DNA of 64,000 nucleotides, from positions 10,582,501 through 10,646,500 of the forward strand of contig AP031352.1 in NCBI GenBank assembly GCA_037833965.1, in the 5' to 3' direction. The notes beneath the pieces were generated by a model. That model ran no database searches and had not been told where the DNA came from. It worked only from the letters and a program-made list of their open reading frames with translations. A program made the position numbers and the translations under genes. Source of the stretch: Marchantia polymorpha subsp. ruderalis. Its lineage: Eukaryota; Streptophyta; Marchantiopsida; Marchantiales; Marchantiaceae. Below, piece after piece: positions 24,954 through 36,200 of the stretch (within the stretch, counting starts at the first letter, position 1; each line of letters begins with the position of its first letter).

Positions 24954-26664
24954 TTTATAGTTTCATAGTCTCTAGCAGAAGAGTGTTCAAAGTGCTTAAG
25001 GTGAACTCACCTCATCCGACATCAAAAGCCATATGCAAACACATGACTTGATTGTTTATTGGAAACGTTTGAGATAGTATGATTTGACAATCAACATGAG
25101 AGGCAGTATGTACTAGGAAATGAATTTTATGGGAGCGCACACTAATGTTTATATATAACACTATCTTCCATCCTTCCAAAGTAAAAGATAATCTTGAAAC
25201 TCCGCCCTGGACAGATATAAGAACTTTTTATGACAATTAACTGTTTCAACTTCAAAATTGAAAATATTGACCTCCGTAATTCAATCAGAGATTCTGAAAG
25301 CAATGTTTTTACGAACTGTGGCCTGTTTGGTAAATTATAGATGTCTACAGTTACCTGATGTTCACATGTATGCAAAACCGAAATGCACCAAATGGCTCGG
25401 ACCGAATGCTTCTGAAAGGTCAGATCTGGAACTGGAGTATACTCATGATTTAGGCAAATGAGAGTCATTCCATCCCCGGTGCAACCAATATCATGGGTGA
25501 TAAACAAATTTTGTGATTGGTTGCATCGGGGATCGAATGACTCTCATCCTGCTGATCACGAATTGTGGACGAGTTCTTAGTACGTTCCTCGGGATCGACA
25601 TGCACAAAATTTGAAGCACGACCATCGCGATGCTCTCCGAAATGTCAATCTTCTCCACCATTGCTCAATCTGCAGGAAGCGGCACGCGGTCCTGTTCTAC
25701 AGCGGCTAGAAGTCCCAGTAGGGGAAGCAATAAAACTGACAAACTCATCGTCCTAGCACAAACGTGACGTTGGTTGTGGTTGGATTAAATAACCGATGGA
25801 GGTTTTCCAGGAGACAAATGAGTCCAAGGGAAGTGAGCGTTGAAGCATAAGCGCTTCCCCAGAATCATATGAGAGTTCAAGTGTTGGCCCCAATTGATAA
25901 ATGAAATTATCAACGTGAGTTCGAAGTGACGAGGATGACAGTGATTGTTTTGACAAGAGTAACCATTTCCTACCTTCTCAAGTAAGTCTGATTATGATGT
26001 CATTGACCAGATATAAATAAAGATCATTTGACTCCAATTGAAATTCTTGTTTGATTGTGCAATATCTTCAACAGCCTTTGGCTACGCTTCACTTCAAACT
26101 CCATCAACTTTGAGATCAAATACTAATATAAAATTCTGCTATGATATAGTTTGGCAGAACTATAATTTCTTTCAATGCACATCTGAATAGAAGTTAGATT
26201 AGCTTTGTTTTGAAAATCTACATATTTTCCAGTCATGATCAATCATAAAAAAAATATAGCTAACATTGTTAATCTAATAAAGCCTCAAGTGTAAAAAAAA
26301 GAATAAGCTCGTCTTTAGAGAACATTTTGTAAGAACTAGTATAACGAATTTTATAATAGGCAGAAAAAAATCTGTAGGATAAAATATTCTGGTGGTAAAT
26401 TTGAAAATACTTGTAAGAAAATACATGTTTTAGAAGAAAAACTTAGGACATCTGGCAAAATGAATTAAGAAATACCTTCATAAATTGAAAACTGATATTA
26501 AAGGTAATGCTGATGGAAAGTATGATACTTTATATACTTCAAATATAGAGTTTTTGAAGTAATTAAATTTAATGATGGGAACTCAGGTTTCACATTAGAA
26601 TGGATCTACATTTCCATTATAGATTAAGCATTTACCAAGAATTTATATCATCTCTGATCAGTAG
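24954..26664. other. palindrome centre, AT-rich, no gene seen
   Basis: Short chance frames only. One strong hairpin (25459-25546, listed separately) is the sole structured feature recognised. Confidence 0.4.
25459..25546. repeat. long hairpin, 31-bp arms
   Basis: The arms 25459-25489 (starts TGAGAGTCATTCCATCCCCG) and 25516-25546 (ends GATCGAATGACTCTCA) pair over 31 bp with two mismatches and a 26-nt loop. Size and near-perfect pairing fit a small-RNA precursor or a tiny MITE. Which strand is transcribed, if any, is not visible. Confidence 0.85.
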
Positions 26665-27064
26665 TAGTTATCAAAAATTGACACTGTGATAATCTTTGTA
26701 TACCAGTAACAACATTATGGAATATAGACTTTATTTATAGCAGAAATAAAAAATCAAAAGAATACCTGGTTCTATAGCAAGAATCTAATTACTTCAAGTT
26801 TGGATTCGTTCCTCTTGACTTGCAACATCCACAGCTGCATGCAAACCAAAGAGAATGGAGGATCGGTCAAATGGGATGGCTTACACTGCTCACAACTGAG
26901 AAGTGCAAGCCGTCCCATTTGTCCAGATCGGCTTATTTGATTGAATATCTTTGAGCATGAATAGCCACCAACTTGCATTGAAGTCCACATGGTCTTCCCG
27001 GGTTACAGTCTTCGCGCAGGTTTTACTTGTGACTCCTTTGCAAGGATCCAGACGAATACAAAAA
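26665..27064. repeat. segment shared with about 61075-61470
   Basis: GAATACCTGGTTC, ATAGCAAGAATCTAAT, CTTGACTTGCAACATCCACA and TTGCATTGAAGTCCACATGG occur here and at 61.1-61.5 kb in the same orientation. No gene is recognised; small frames in it are not conserved between the two copies. Confidence 0.75.
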
Positions 27065-27497
27065 AAATAAAAATACTGGACAAATTTTATTGATTTCATG
27101 AATGTTCGAGAGACGAGTGCACAAGTGACTTGTTCCCATGCTCTGAATGGACAGACCCCCCAAAAGTGAAATGGTACGTAATAGTTGATTCTAAGTCAAG
27201 TAATAAGTAAATTGTGGCTATCTCCGCATAAATATCAAATGGGCAACAGCTGATCCTGCTTATTGAGATATCTATACCTCTATAGACTACTGGGACTAAT
27301 CGTACGATTGAAGGCATAAAGCTCTCCAACAAAAGCGGCTGTTTGATATTTCTATTATCACTAACTACTACTACCTATAGCTATACACTACTGATGGACT
27401 AATCGTCCAATTCCATGAAGGCATGATGCTTCTGGCAACAGCTGCTGCTTGATAAATCTATTATCGCCATCGTCCTATCGATACATTGATTAGATTA

Positions 27498-30400
27498 TCA
27501 GTAGTGAGGTTCTTCAGGTCCGTATTGGTCTTGAAGAAAGGCTGTGATCGGCCCATACACATTGTCCGCTCGGTGCAGGCTCAGAGATAGGTCGAAATGT
27601 GCGTAGTGAGGCAGGTTCACTGACTGGGGCATAGTCTGTGTCAAGCTCATGAATTCCAGCGCACCTTCGGGAGGCGAGTATAAATCCTGCCCTCCGTAAA
27701 CCACCAACATCGCCAGGTCGGTGGGAATATCTTTCGGCTCGTAAGTTGGAGGGTCGGTTTTGCCCTCGTATGCCAGGGCATTCAAGGCTGAGGACCCGTA
27801 GTCGAAGTGCTGAAAGGTATTCGTCGAGATTCCTGCATGCGAGCAGCTCACGCGATGATGTGAGAAGTCACTCCATGCTTCGCTCCAAAAGTATCAAATC
27901 CATGTGATATCTCTATGTAGCCCTGCCTGCCTTACTTCCTTCTAATCCCATCAAGATCGATCGTCCAGTTTACCCTGATGGAGGTGCTCGAGATTCTTGT
28001 ACGACGTCACTCCATCCCATCCGTTGGTGAGCGAGAGCACACTCGGACCCAGGCAACAATCGGGGCCTTTATTATGTTCATGCAGGCACAGCAACGAGAA
28101 ACCGGTTCAGATTCCAATCTGATTCCACAAACAAGTCAATCGACAGAAGAATATCGATAAACCGAATCATCCCACGAGCCCATTTTTCTAAATCACTGGG
28201 AAAAACCGAATGAAGAAGGGATGGTCAGTCACCCGAGATGGCAAACCGCAGACGAAAAGCGGGGCTGGTCAATGGAATGGCATCTAGATGAAACTCCCTG
28301 GGGCACCACGGATTAGTATTAGCTCCTGATCTTTCCTAACTTCACCAAACTCTTTTCATGGCTGCTGATGTGGACAGATGGAAGATACTCGATTTCACGT
28401 CAAGTCAGGCATGATACTGATGCCATACTCACCTCGGAAAGTTGAACGCACCGAGCCTGTTGTCGTGCCCTTCGTCGGCGCTCGTGCCTAAGGCCTGTAA
28501 TCGCAATACAGCGGCAGTCATCGTCGATTCTTGATTGCAATCTCGTAGTCAGCACTATCAAGTCTGACATAATGAACAGAAATGGAGAAGGCGGTCGGAA
28601 GCCTCACCGAGGGAAATGGAATAGGATCCAAGGCTTGCAGGAACTCTGAAGTAGTCTTCCCCCGATAGAAGGCGGGAGCTATCAGAGTCAGAGTTTTCAT
28701 GAGACTGGCGACGCCCGCGTTCGTGGCTGCGGCTGCCCCGACTGCAGCGCTCTGCATACATCCATCCAAGCATCCAAGCAGTCACGGCAAATAAGCTTGA
28801 GCTCGAAGCCTGAATGTGGATCTTACCTGTACGGAGGGAGAAAATCACGTAATGAATACATTCACGCACCAGAGACACTCCGACGTAATGCACTCTGGAG
28901 CCAGTCTCGTCGCTGATGTATGCCAGCAGCTTCGGAACGTCGTGCTCTACGTGCTGATCCCAAGTCCAGTTCCAGTACGCCTGCATGGTCGTATCCTTCC
29001 TGTCAGTCATTAGCAATAGCGAGAAAATACTTGCAAAAAGGCCACACAAATGCCTCGAATCGTCAATTTCCAAGCAAAAATCACGAAAAAACCGGGAGGA
29101 TCGTGTTGCACGTACAACATCGTTGGGAGTAAGCTTCCGATGCTCGTGGCTCCAGAACGTCGCCCGCTCGTGACCGATCCACACATCGAAGCCTTGGTCC
29201 ACGAGCCTTAGCGGGAGCAGAGTGTCGTTCTCGGTGGCCACGGGCGTGAACCAGCTGCCCCCGTTGAAAAGCTCGTGGTGCATGAGCAGAACCGGGTCCC
29301 GGTCGACGAGTTCTGCATTTTGGGCTCGAGTCGAAGGTTGCTCTCGGCCATTGCTGCTAGTAAGTCCCCTCCTTGCAATGTTCGGCGAGGACAAGCCAGG
29401 TGGACAGTCAGCACTGAAACTGGAAGTAGATCCTCCTGAATCATTCGGTGGGGAGCTCGTTGACGATGGTGGCGAGACTCCGTATCCGGATCCAACAAGT
29501 GGTGGGGAGAGAGCAGATGTTGATGGTCCTGAGAAACCCTCTCCGTAATTTCCTACACCTGGTGGAGAGTTCGATTCTGAAGGAGTGGGAGGAGAGTAGG
29601 AAGGCCGCGATGTGGATCCTCCTCCATATGGCTCCGTACCAGGAGGACTCGTTGCTCCATATCCGCCAGAGGCAGGAGGAGGGTTGAAGGACGTGGGAGA
29701 TGGAGATCCTCCTCCTATTGCGCCGGCACTTGGTGGTGAGTTCCTAGAACCGGCGGGACTGGGTGCCCCATATCCAGCGGCTGCCGGGGGAGAGTAAGAC
29801 GATGGAGCTGAGTTCGATCCTCCATATGTGCTTGAACCTGGTGGGGAGAACGCAGAAGGAGTGGGACCTCCATATCCACCGGGCGGGGAGTAGGAGGACG
29901 AGGGCGAATGTGATCCTCCATATGCGCCTTCATTTGGAGGCGAGGAGGAGGAGGACGGAAGACTGGGACCTCCATATCCACCGGGCGGGGAGTATGAGGA
30001 CGAGGGCGAATGTGATCCTCCATATGCTCCTTCACCTGGAGGCGAGGAGGAGGACGGAAGACTGGGACCTCCATATCCACCAGGTGGAGAGTATGAGGAC
30101 GACGGCGGAGATGGTCCTCGAAATGCTCCTTCACCTGGAGGCGAGGAGGAGGACGGAAGACTTGGACCTCCATATCCACCAGGTGGAGAGTAGGAGGACG
30201 ACGGCGGAGTTGGCCCTCCATATGCTCCTTCACCTGAAGTCGAGGAGGAGGAAGGAGGAGGACTTGGAGATGGTGGAGTTTCTGACGTGCTGCTAGGACT
30301 TGTTTGCGAGGGTACAGCCTCAGGAGCTGGCCGTGGATTCTTGAACCCAGGGAAGGGCCCCTTGTGCTTGTGCTTATGTCGGAGCTCCGGTTCCAGCCAT

Positions 30401-30842
30401 TCCCACACAGACTTGTCCAGGTTGCCCCGAGGTATAACACGATGCAGACGAAGTATGTAACCATCCTCGGAATATACCTGCCAATGTACACAAATCACAC
30501 ATACACCGACCATGTTCAGGTATCGTTTGGTTTCGCAATATCAATGAAGCCATGTCTTCTTAAAACATGCCAAAGCAAAAGCGAAGGTTGCAGTTTATTT
30601 GTCACTACTCTGCTTTAGAACAATGATGAGTCGAGCCGACAGAGTATCTATTAGTAATTAAGACCACTAACCTCATGCTCTTCGCAATTGTATCCTCGAG
30701 GAAGTACATGAACCTCGCAGAAGGTCAACGACGCAGGCGCATCCATCTCCAGCATCTCGACGCATTGGCTCACAAGAGCCAGAGTAGCAATTAGAGTAGC
30801 TAGTGACAGCCAGGATAATAAGGGCCGATTGCTCGACCCCAT
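27498..30842 (-). CDS. extensin-like acid lipase C, intact
   Basis: Minus-strand exons: 30842-30672, 30477-29116, 28995-28870, 28751-28608, 28494-28433, 28297-28233, 28066-27974 and 27832-27498, giving 785 residues. All junctions are GT-AG and their phases agree with copies A and B. Residues 1-28 look like a signal peptide. The lipase signature GYNCEEHE plus [16 protein letters not shown] spans about 50-73. A Pro/Ser/Gly extensin-like domain ([10 protein letters not shown] units) occupies about 110-430, and the alpha/beta-hydrolase core follows from about 450. The proposed triad is Ser552 in VGVSL, Asp724 in YGGQD and His753 in HYAHFD. Typical family members are near 400 residues with no such insertion. 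The elbow reads G-V-S-L-S instead of G-H-S-L-G. Probably a secreted, wall-associated esterase, inferred from domains. The 120-bp intron 2 is stop-free and in frame. Confidence 0.8.
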
Positions 30843-31035
30843 TGTTCTCAGTTAGCTGACGATGCACGAACTGTCGTACACTTGGTGTTGATGACTTTTA
30901 CACACAACTGATTGACAGAAATGCGATAATACAGGTTTGCTGATAAAATTGCTGATAAAATTGCTTTAGGCAACGATAGAACTTGCAAATGTATGCTGTA
31001 TCTTGATAAGATACTGATTGATCACCATCTTTCCT

Positions 31036-31043
31036 CTTTATAG
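31036..31043 (-). promoter_or_regulatory. putative TATA box of lipase C
   Basis: Minus-strand CTATAAAG about 195 bp before the ATG, in the same block (AGCTATAAAGAGG) as upstream of lipase B. Confidence 0.5.
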
Positions 31044-32264
31044 CTGTCACCCGAGGCTTCAGACCAACGTATCCTACTCTCAACCGCAAAATCAACTGCT
31101 TTTGAAATTTGTCCTTAACAAGAATCGTCAGATATTCTCTCAACCCTTTTCATGGAGTCCAGATCTGGCGCAAGAAGTAAACGTTGCGGTTTGACAGCTA
31201 CTAGCCGTAAACAAATGTCTCTTCATCCTCCCAGGCGAGCCTGAGATGGATCGGTCCAAAATACGCCTGCATTGAAATTACTAATCGTTCAAAAAAATTG
31301 ATTACATTTCAAATGTTTTGAACCAATGAAAACTTGAAGTGGGTGGTTGTTTCTTCGGAGTGAATTCAGCTGCTGGTATCTCCTGGATCCAAAATAGGTA
31401 AATGGACGAGGTCCTTGAGTGAATTCAGCTAGAGTATACATTGGCAGGCACTCCTTGTCCTGCAGACAAATCCAAGTCAAAAGATAAATAACGCATATTC
31501 GAATTACGCCACTTACGTTTCTCACCGTTCTCGCCATGCCGTTGCACAATAGATGTGTCGTGACAATGCTGAAATATCGGATTGACTCGAGACATTGACA
31601 TGACATTCTTCTGCTCGGCTACAAATTCTCAGCTCGAGCTAGCGGGAATATACTTGCAACAACGACATGTTGCATGCAGTGCCCGTTGCAAGTTAATGAG
31701 TTTCCTTCGTGAAAGTTATTTGTTGCGAAACCGATGTCCCATTTCTCTATCTACCGCTATGACTCGGATGGTCACCTTGCAAATGCGAACACAAAACTGT
31801 CAACGCGCATCACAAAATCTGAATATTTGATTCGATTTAAAACTCGCCACCATAGAATTGGTGTTTAGAACCTCACTGTTCGTTTCTTGTGATACATGTA
31901 TCAAGCTCCTTAGAATTTCTGGAGGGTGTGAACCTAGAGAGTGGTAAATTCAATGCATCCACTTGGCTCGACTTCGGCAAATTGTGTAACATCATCGTAA
32001 CATTGCTGGCCCAGAAGATTCTGTGAATATTTGAAAATTTCGTTTCAAATGAAAAGCGAATAAGCATTGGTCTATGCATTTCTTTCTTAAAAATGGCCGC
32101 GCAAGGTGAGCTCGTATTTCTCTCTATGCTGCTCCAGTCCATCGTTCACAGACGATAAACCTCGACTTTCCACATCGTCACGAAGTCAGCTTGCCAGTGA
32201 GACAAGGTCATTGTGATCAAGGACTCCATCAGCTCCATGAGAACTGGGGGCGATGGTTGAGAGA

Positions 32265-32269
32265 ATAAA
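32265..32269. other. target-site duplication, left
   Basis: ATAAA directly precedes the TG that opens the first LTR. The same five bases follow the CA that closes the third LTR. Confidence 0.85.
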
Positions 32270-33221
32270 TGTAATAACCCACTAAAGGCTAAAACTGCAA
32301 TATAGTGGTAGAAAGGTCGAACCCACAGGGACAGAGGAACACACAGGGTACAAAGTGTCACGTTTTAACAGACTATTGAGGAGTTTGAATTCTCAGGCAA
32401 CTGTCACTCCCAGAAATACTGCAAGTGTCCACTCGGAGCGCACTCGGAGGTCGCACAGTGCAGCGTAACACACACACACACACACACACACACCTGAAAC
32501 TACAGAACACAACCCAGAGATCCGTTAGGACCTCTACTTCAAGATTTCAGGGGGAAGTCTCTCACGAGCACACTCGGCAAAGCTGCGGGCAGTGACTTCC
32601 AACTCCGGCTTTTACAACGCTTCCACTAGCTTGCTGCTAGTGTAGGAAACCCGGTTTGGACTACCTACTTCGGATCGAAGTCACTCAGACGCGGTGAACA
32701 ACACTCTCAACTCACAAAACGCGCAGAGAACACAGGTCCACACTGAAGGACTCACTGTGAAACATTCCAGTAACACAATAACAGTCTATTGAAGAGTTTG
32801 AATTCTCAGGCACTTGTCATTCCCAGAAATACTACAGGGGTTACCCTCAAGGCACCTGCTGCAGCGTAACCTGAATTTACAACCAAGGCTTACACGAAGT
32901 AGCAAAACTTCACTTTGGCATTCAGGGGAAAAATCCCAAAGGAGTACAATCAGAAAGAAACACTCGAAGGTGTAGGGGCGAAACTGTTCAAGTATCTAAC
33001 TAGTCACTGGCTCTGAGCATCGGCAGTCACCCGTCGGTGCAGTTCCGAACTACTCAAGTCTCTAACCAATGTACTAGCTCTGAACATTCGGCCGAAGGCC
33101 TTCAGCTACAAAATGCGGAACGCTAAGTTGTAACTCCTCATGCGTGGTGACAGAATTCAAGGACACAAACACGCAAAGGAAATGGGTTCCTGATCTATAC
33201 TTCTGAGTTTGGGAAAGAACC

Positions 33222-33250
33222 CCAGGCAAAACGCCTGGAACTATTTTATA
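33222..33250 (-). promoter_or_regulatory. LTR core promoter: TATA box plus hairpin
   Basis: Minus-strand TATAAAATAG (33250-33241) is followed within 3 bp by a perfect stem-loop CCAGGC-GTTTT-GCCTGG (33238-33222). It places the RNA start near 33215 and so defines about 4.47 kb of U3. The same pair sits in the other LTRs, with TATA at 44451-44460, 55661-55670 and 63688-63697. Confidence 0.6.
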
Positions 33251-33286
33251 CCTTCTAAGTCCTACCTAACACTACACTGCACTACG

Positions 33287-36200
33287 CTACGCGCCTGCAC
33301 GGAACCACGCTACACTACACTCCGCGGAACCTGTACTACGTCTCCTGCGCGGCCGACTGCCGCGCACTAACTCCCTACCCTGCCACTCTTCCGCTCGACT
33401 GCGCAGTCCCAACCGCTGCAACGCCGCGGACACCTCCCCCTCGAGGGCGGACATGGTATCCTGTGCCTTCGACAGAAAAGCTTCGAGCTTCTTTGCTACC
33501 TTCCGCCGACTCCTACTGTCGCCTGACAACAACCCGGCTGCGCGCAATTCAAACTCACGCAGTGTGAGTTTCTCCTGCGCCTTCACTTCCCAGTGAGCGT
33601 AGCCCTTGAGACAGTGGGCGACTCGCCTCGCCGTCTCCACCTTCGTGCGATCCGCCTCCTTCCTGCGATCCTCTTCAATTATCACTAATTGCGATTCGGC
33701 TTCAGCACGTTGCGCTCTCAATTCGCCACACTCTGACTGTAACCTGCGGATTAATTCTTCATCCGCCTGCCGTGCGAGCTGACATTGTTCCAACAACCGC
33801 GTCTGTCGCACGAGCTCCTCTGACAAAATCCGATTCTGGGCCTGCTCAGAATCGAGTGCTTCCTTGACCTTCACCTGCTCCTTGGTGAGCTCGCCCAGTT
33901 TCTCATCCTTCATCTTCTCGGTGTGCTTGTAGAACTTCTGATTAAGCTTGTACTGACCCCACAAGCACTCATGCTTCTCCTTCAAGTCCCTCAACTCCTG
34001 GTCCACTCTAGCTAATAGCTTGCTGGTGTGGACTTTAGTGCGAGTCCGCCTGCGCACTAACTCGATGTAAGATCCCGGCTGGAGTGGGTCGGCGTATTTA
34101 TCGACCTTGCGATCCAAGTACCGCAGCAACGGAATCACCTGCTCAGAGAGCGCCGCCGCCGGCGCTCCAACAATTTCCTCCTCCTCCTCCTCGGTGTCTT
34201 CTGCTCCTGACATTTCTTCCGTGGAGCCCCCGTCGTCATCATCCGAGTGGAGAATTTCAGTCGCCATTGATTGCGTCGGCGACTGCCCCGAGTGGGGCTG
34301 CACGTCGTCGACATGTGCTGCCTGCGAAGGCACGGCTGCAGCCTCGCTGCTCGTCGCCAAAATGTCTAAGGCGGAAGGCGAATGTACCCGAGCGGCATCC
34401 CCGTCGCTCGCTTGTTGATTGCCTACCGCGTTCTCTCTGTCGCCGTCGTCCGCCGCCGAAGGCGATTGAGCGGAGGGTGGCTGCGCGGGGTTGGATTGCG
34501 CATCGCGCATCGAGATTTCATCCCGCGGGCAGTCACTCCGCTCCTCCGTCTGCTGCTCCCTTGATCGGTCCGTGGGGGCTGTGCCCGGCCCGTGCGCAGG
34601 CGCATTTGCCGGCGCCTTGTCCGCCGCAGGCGTAGCGCCGCGGACATCTATCGCCGAAGGCGACATGGCCGGGGGCCGCACGCCCGATGTTCCTTGGCCT
34701 ATAGGCCCTACCGCCGAAGGCGCATCTATCGGCGGACTTCCCGCCGATGGTGCGGCCTCCGCACGCTCTCTGCTCGTATCTCCTCGGCTCGAAGGCCCTG
34801 GCGCCGAAGGCGCAAATTGCGGCGCGTGGTGCGCCGGAGGGTCTGGCCCCGAGGGCCGATGTCTCGTAGGCGGTTCTTCCGCCGGCTCCTTCCCCTTCCT
34901 CCGTTGGAACGGGGGTGATTCTTGCCTGTGCACAGGCGGCACGTGTGGAGGTGTCCTGTGCGCAGGCGACCTGTGCACAGGCGACCTGTGCACAGGTGAG
35001 CGCCTGTGCACAGGCGGACTGCTCCTTCCCACGCGTAAGCGTAGATCCACGTCCACTTGTGTTCGCCGGTCCGCGGAGGCTCGTCCGTCCGCGGAGGTTC
35101 GCCTGTGCGCAAACGGAACATCTGTCCGCACCGCACGTGGTAACTCCGGAGGCCCTTGGCCCGTAGGCGGCCTCTCTCCCGACGAGGTTGCAGCGTGGCC
35201 CGTTGCTCCTGCGGTCGTCCGCGCTTCCTCTCGCCTTTCTGGCGACGCACTTCCTATCTCCGTCGCAATCGTCGCCGTGTCCGCACTGTCGGCTGGTAAC
35301 ACCAGTCTGCGTGCCTTCTGCTTCGGCCGGCTGTATGGCTCGCACAGCGGCCGCGGTCGAATGGGAGCAGAGGGTTCTTGATGCTGCTCCTCTTCAGACT
35401 CTTTCCTCCATCGCCGCTTCCGCGGCACTCGCGCTGCAGGGGTGTGTCTCCCTTCGTCCCTCCGTCTTGATGGGGTAGAAGTCGGTGACTCCTCTGCATC
35501 CGTGTCGACCTCGTTCTCCCGCACATACTTCCCGGGATGGTCGATGGACAATGGCGGAAAATGTTCAAGCTCCGCCGCTGTCAAACAATTCCGCTGTCGA
35601 TAAAAATTGATGAGGAAAGGAGAAAGATGGTTTAGAGTTCCCCCCTTCTCCTCAAACGCGTGCTGTCGCATCACCCTGTGCAGGATGCTCGCCCAGTGAA
35701 TTGGAGTTCCCTCGATGACGCACTCCACAAAAGAGACCTGCCACAATGTGATGTAGCAGGCGCGGTGCGGCTGCAGTAATTGCATCAGCGCCGCGGACAA
35801 AGTCCGGCGAAATCGATCCTTGTAATCACGGGTCCTGTACCCATTCTTGGTAGACCTCCCGGTCTTGAACAGCTCCACAAATTGCGCCTCTTCTTGTTTG
35901 GTCACCTTGATGCTCTCACTGTCGAAAAGGAGATGCCCTGGCATGCCAGCACATCTTCCCAACGCCTGCGCCCAATCTTGGACTGTCCACCGATCAACAT
36001 GCGGACGCAATCCGCGCGAGGGTGGTCCCTGTGGCTCTAGCCACTCGCGCACCATATTCGCACAGATGTAATTCCATCCCCATAGCAAGAAATCGAGCTT
36101 TCTTGCTATTAAGCGCTCTTCGAAAGCGCGCAGCCCGTTCTGCGGCAGGCGAAGTGGCACCATCCGCAATCTGCTCGGTCTCGTCATTGCGTTCCTGGGG

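Larger units (their letters stand above)
27065..32190 (-). repeat. duplicated lipase segment, copy C (palindrome arm)
   Basis: Inverted copy of segment B. It carries the best-preserved lipase gene, with matching promoter (to about 32190) and 3' flank (from about 27080). The right edge abuts the retrotransposon target site at 32265. Confidence 0.8.

Noticed and set aside
32146-32361. 71-codon frame spanning the left edge of the retrotransposon
   Set aside because: A chance fusion of LTR end and host sequence created by the insertion.
32268-33286. A conventional ~1-kb LTR ending before the U3 frame
   Set aside because: The repeat continues without a break to the polypurine tract on one side and to the ATAAA target duplication at 60103 on the other, so the LTR is 5.4 kb.
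34920-35110. Regularly spaced short palindromes resembling a CRISPR-like array
   Set aside because: Spacing is irregular, the spacers are coding, and this is a plant LTR.
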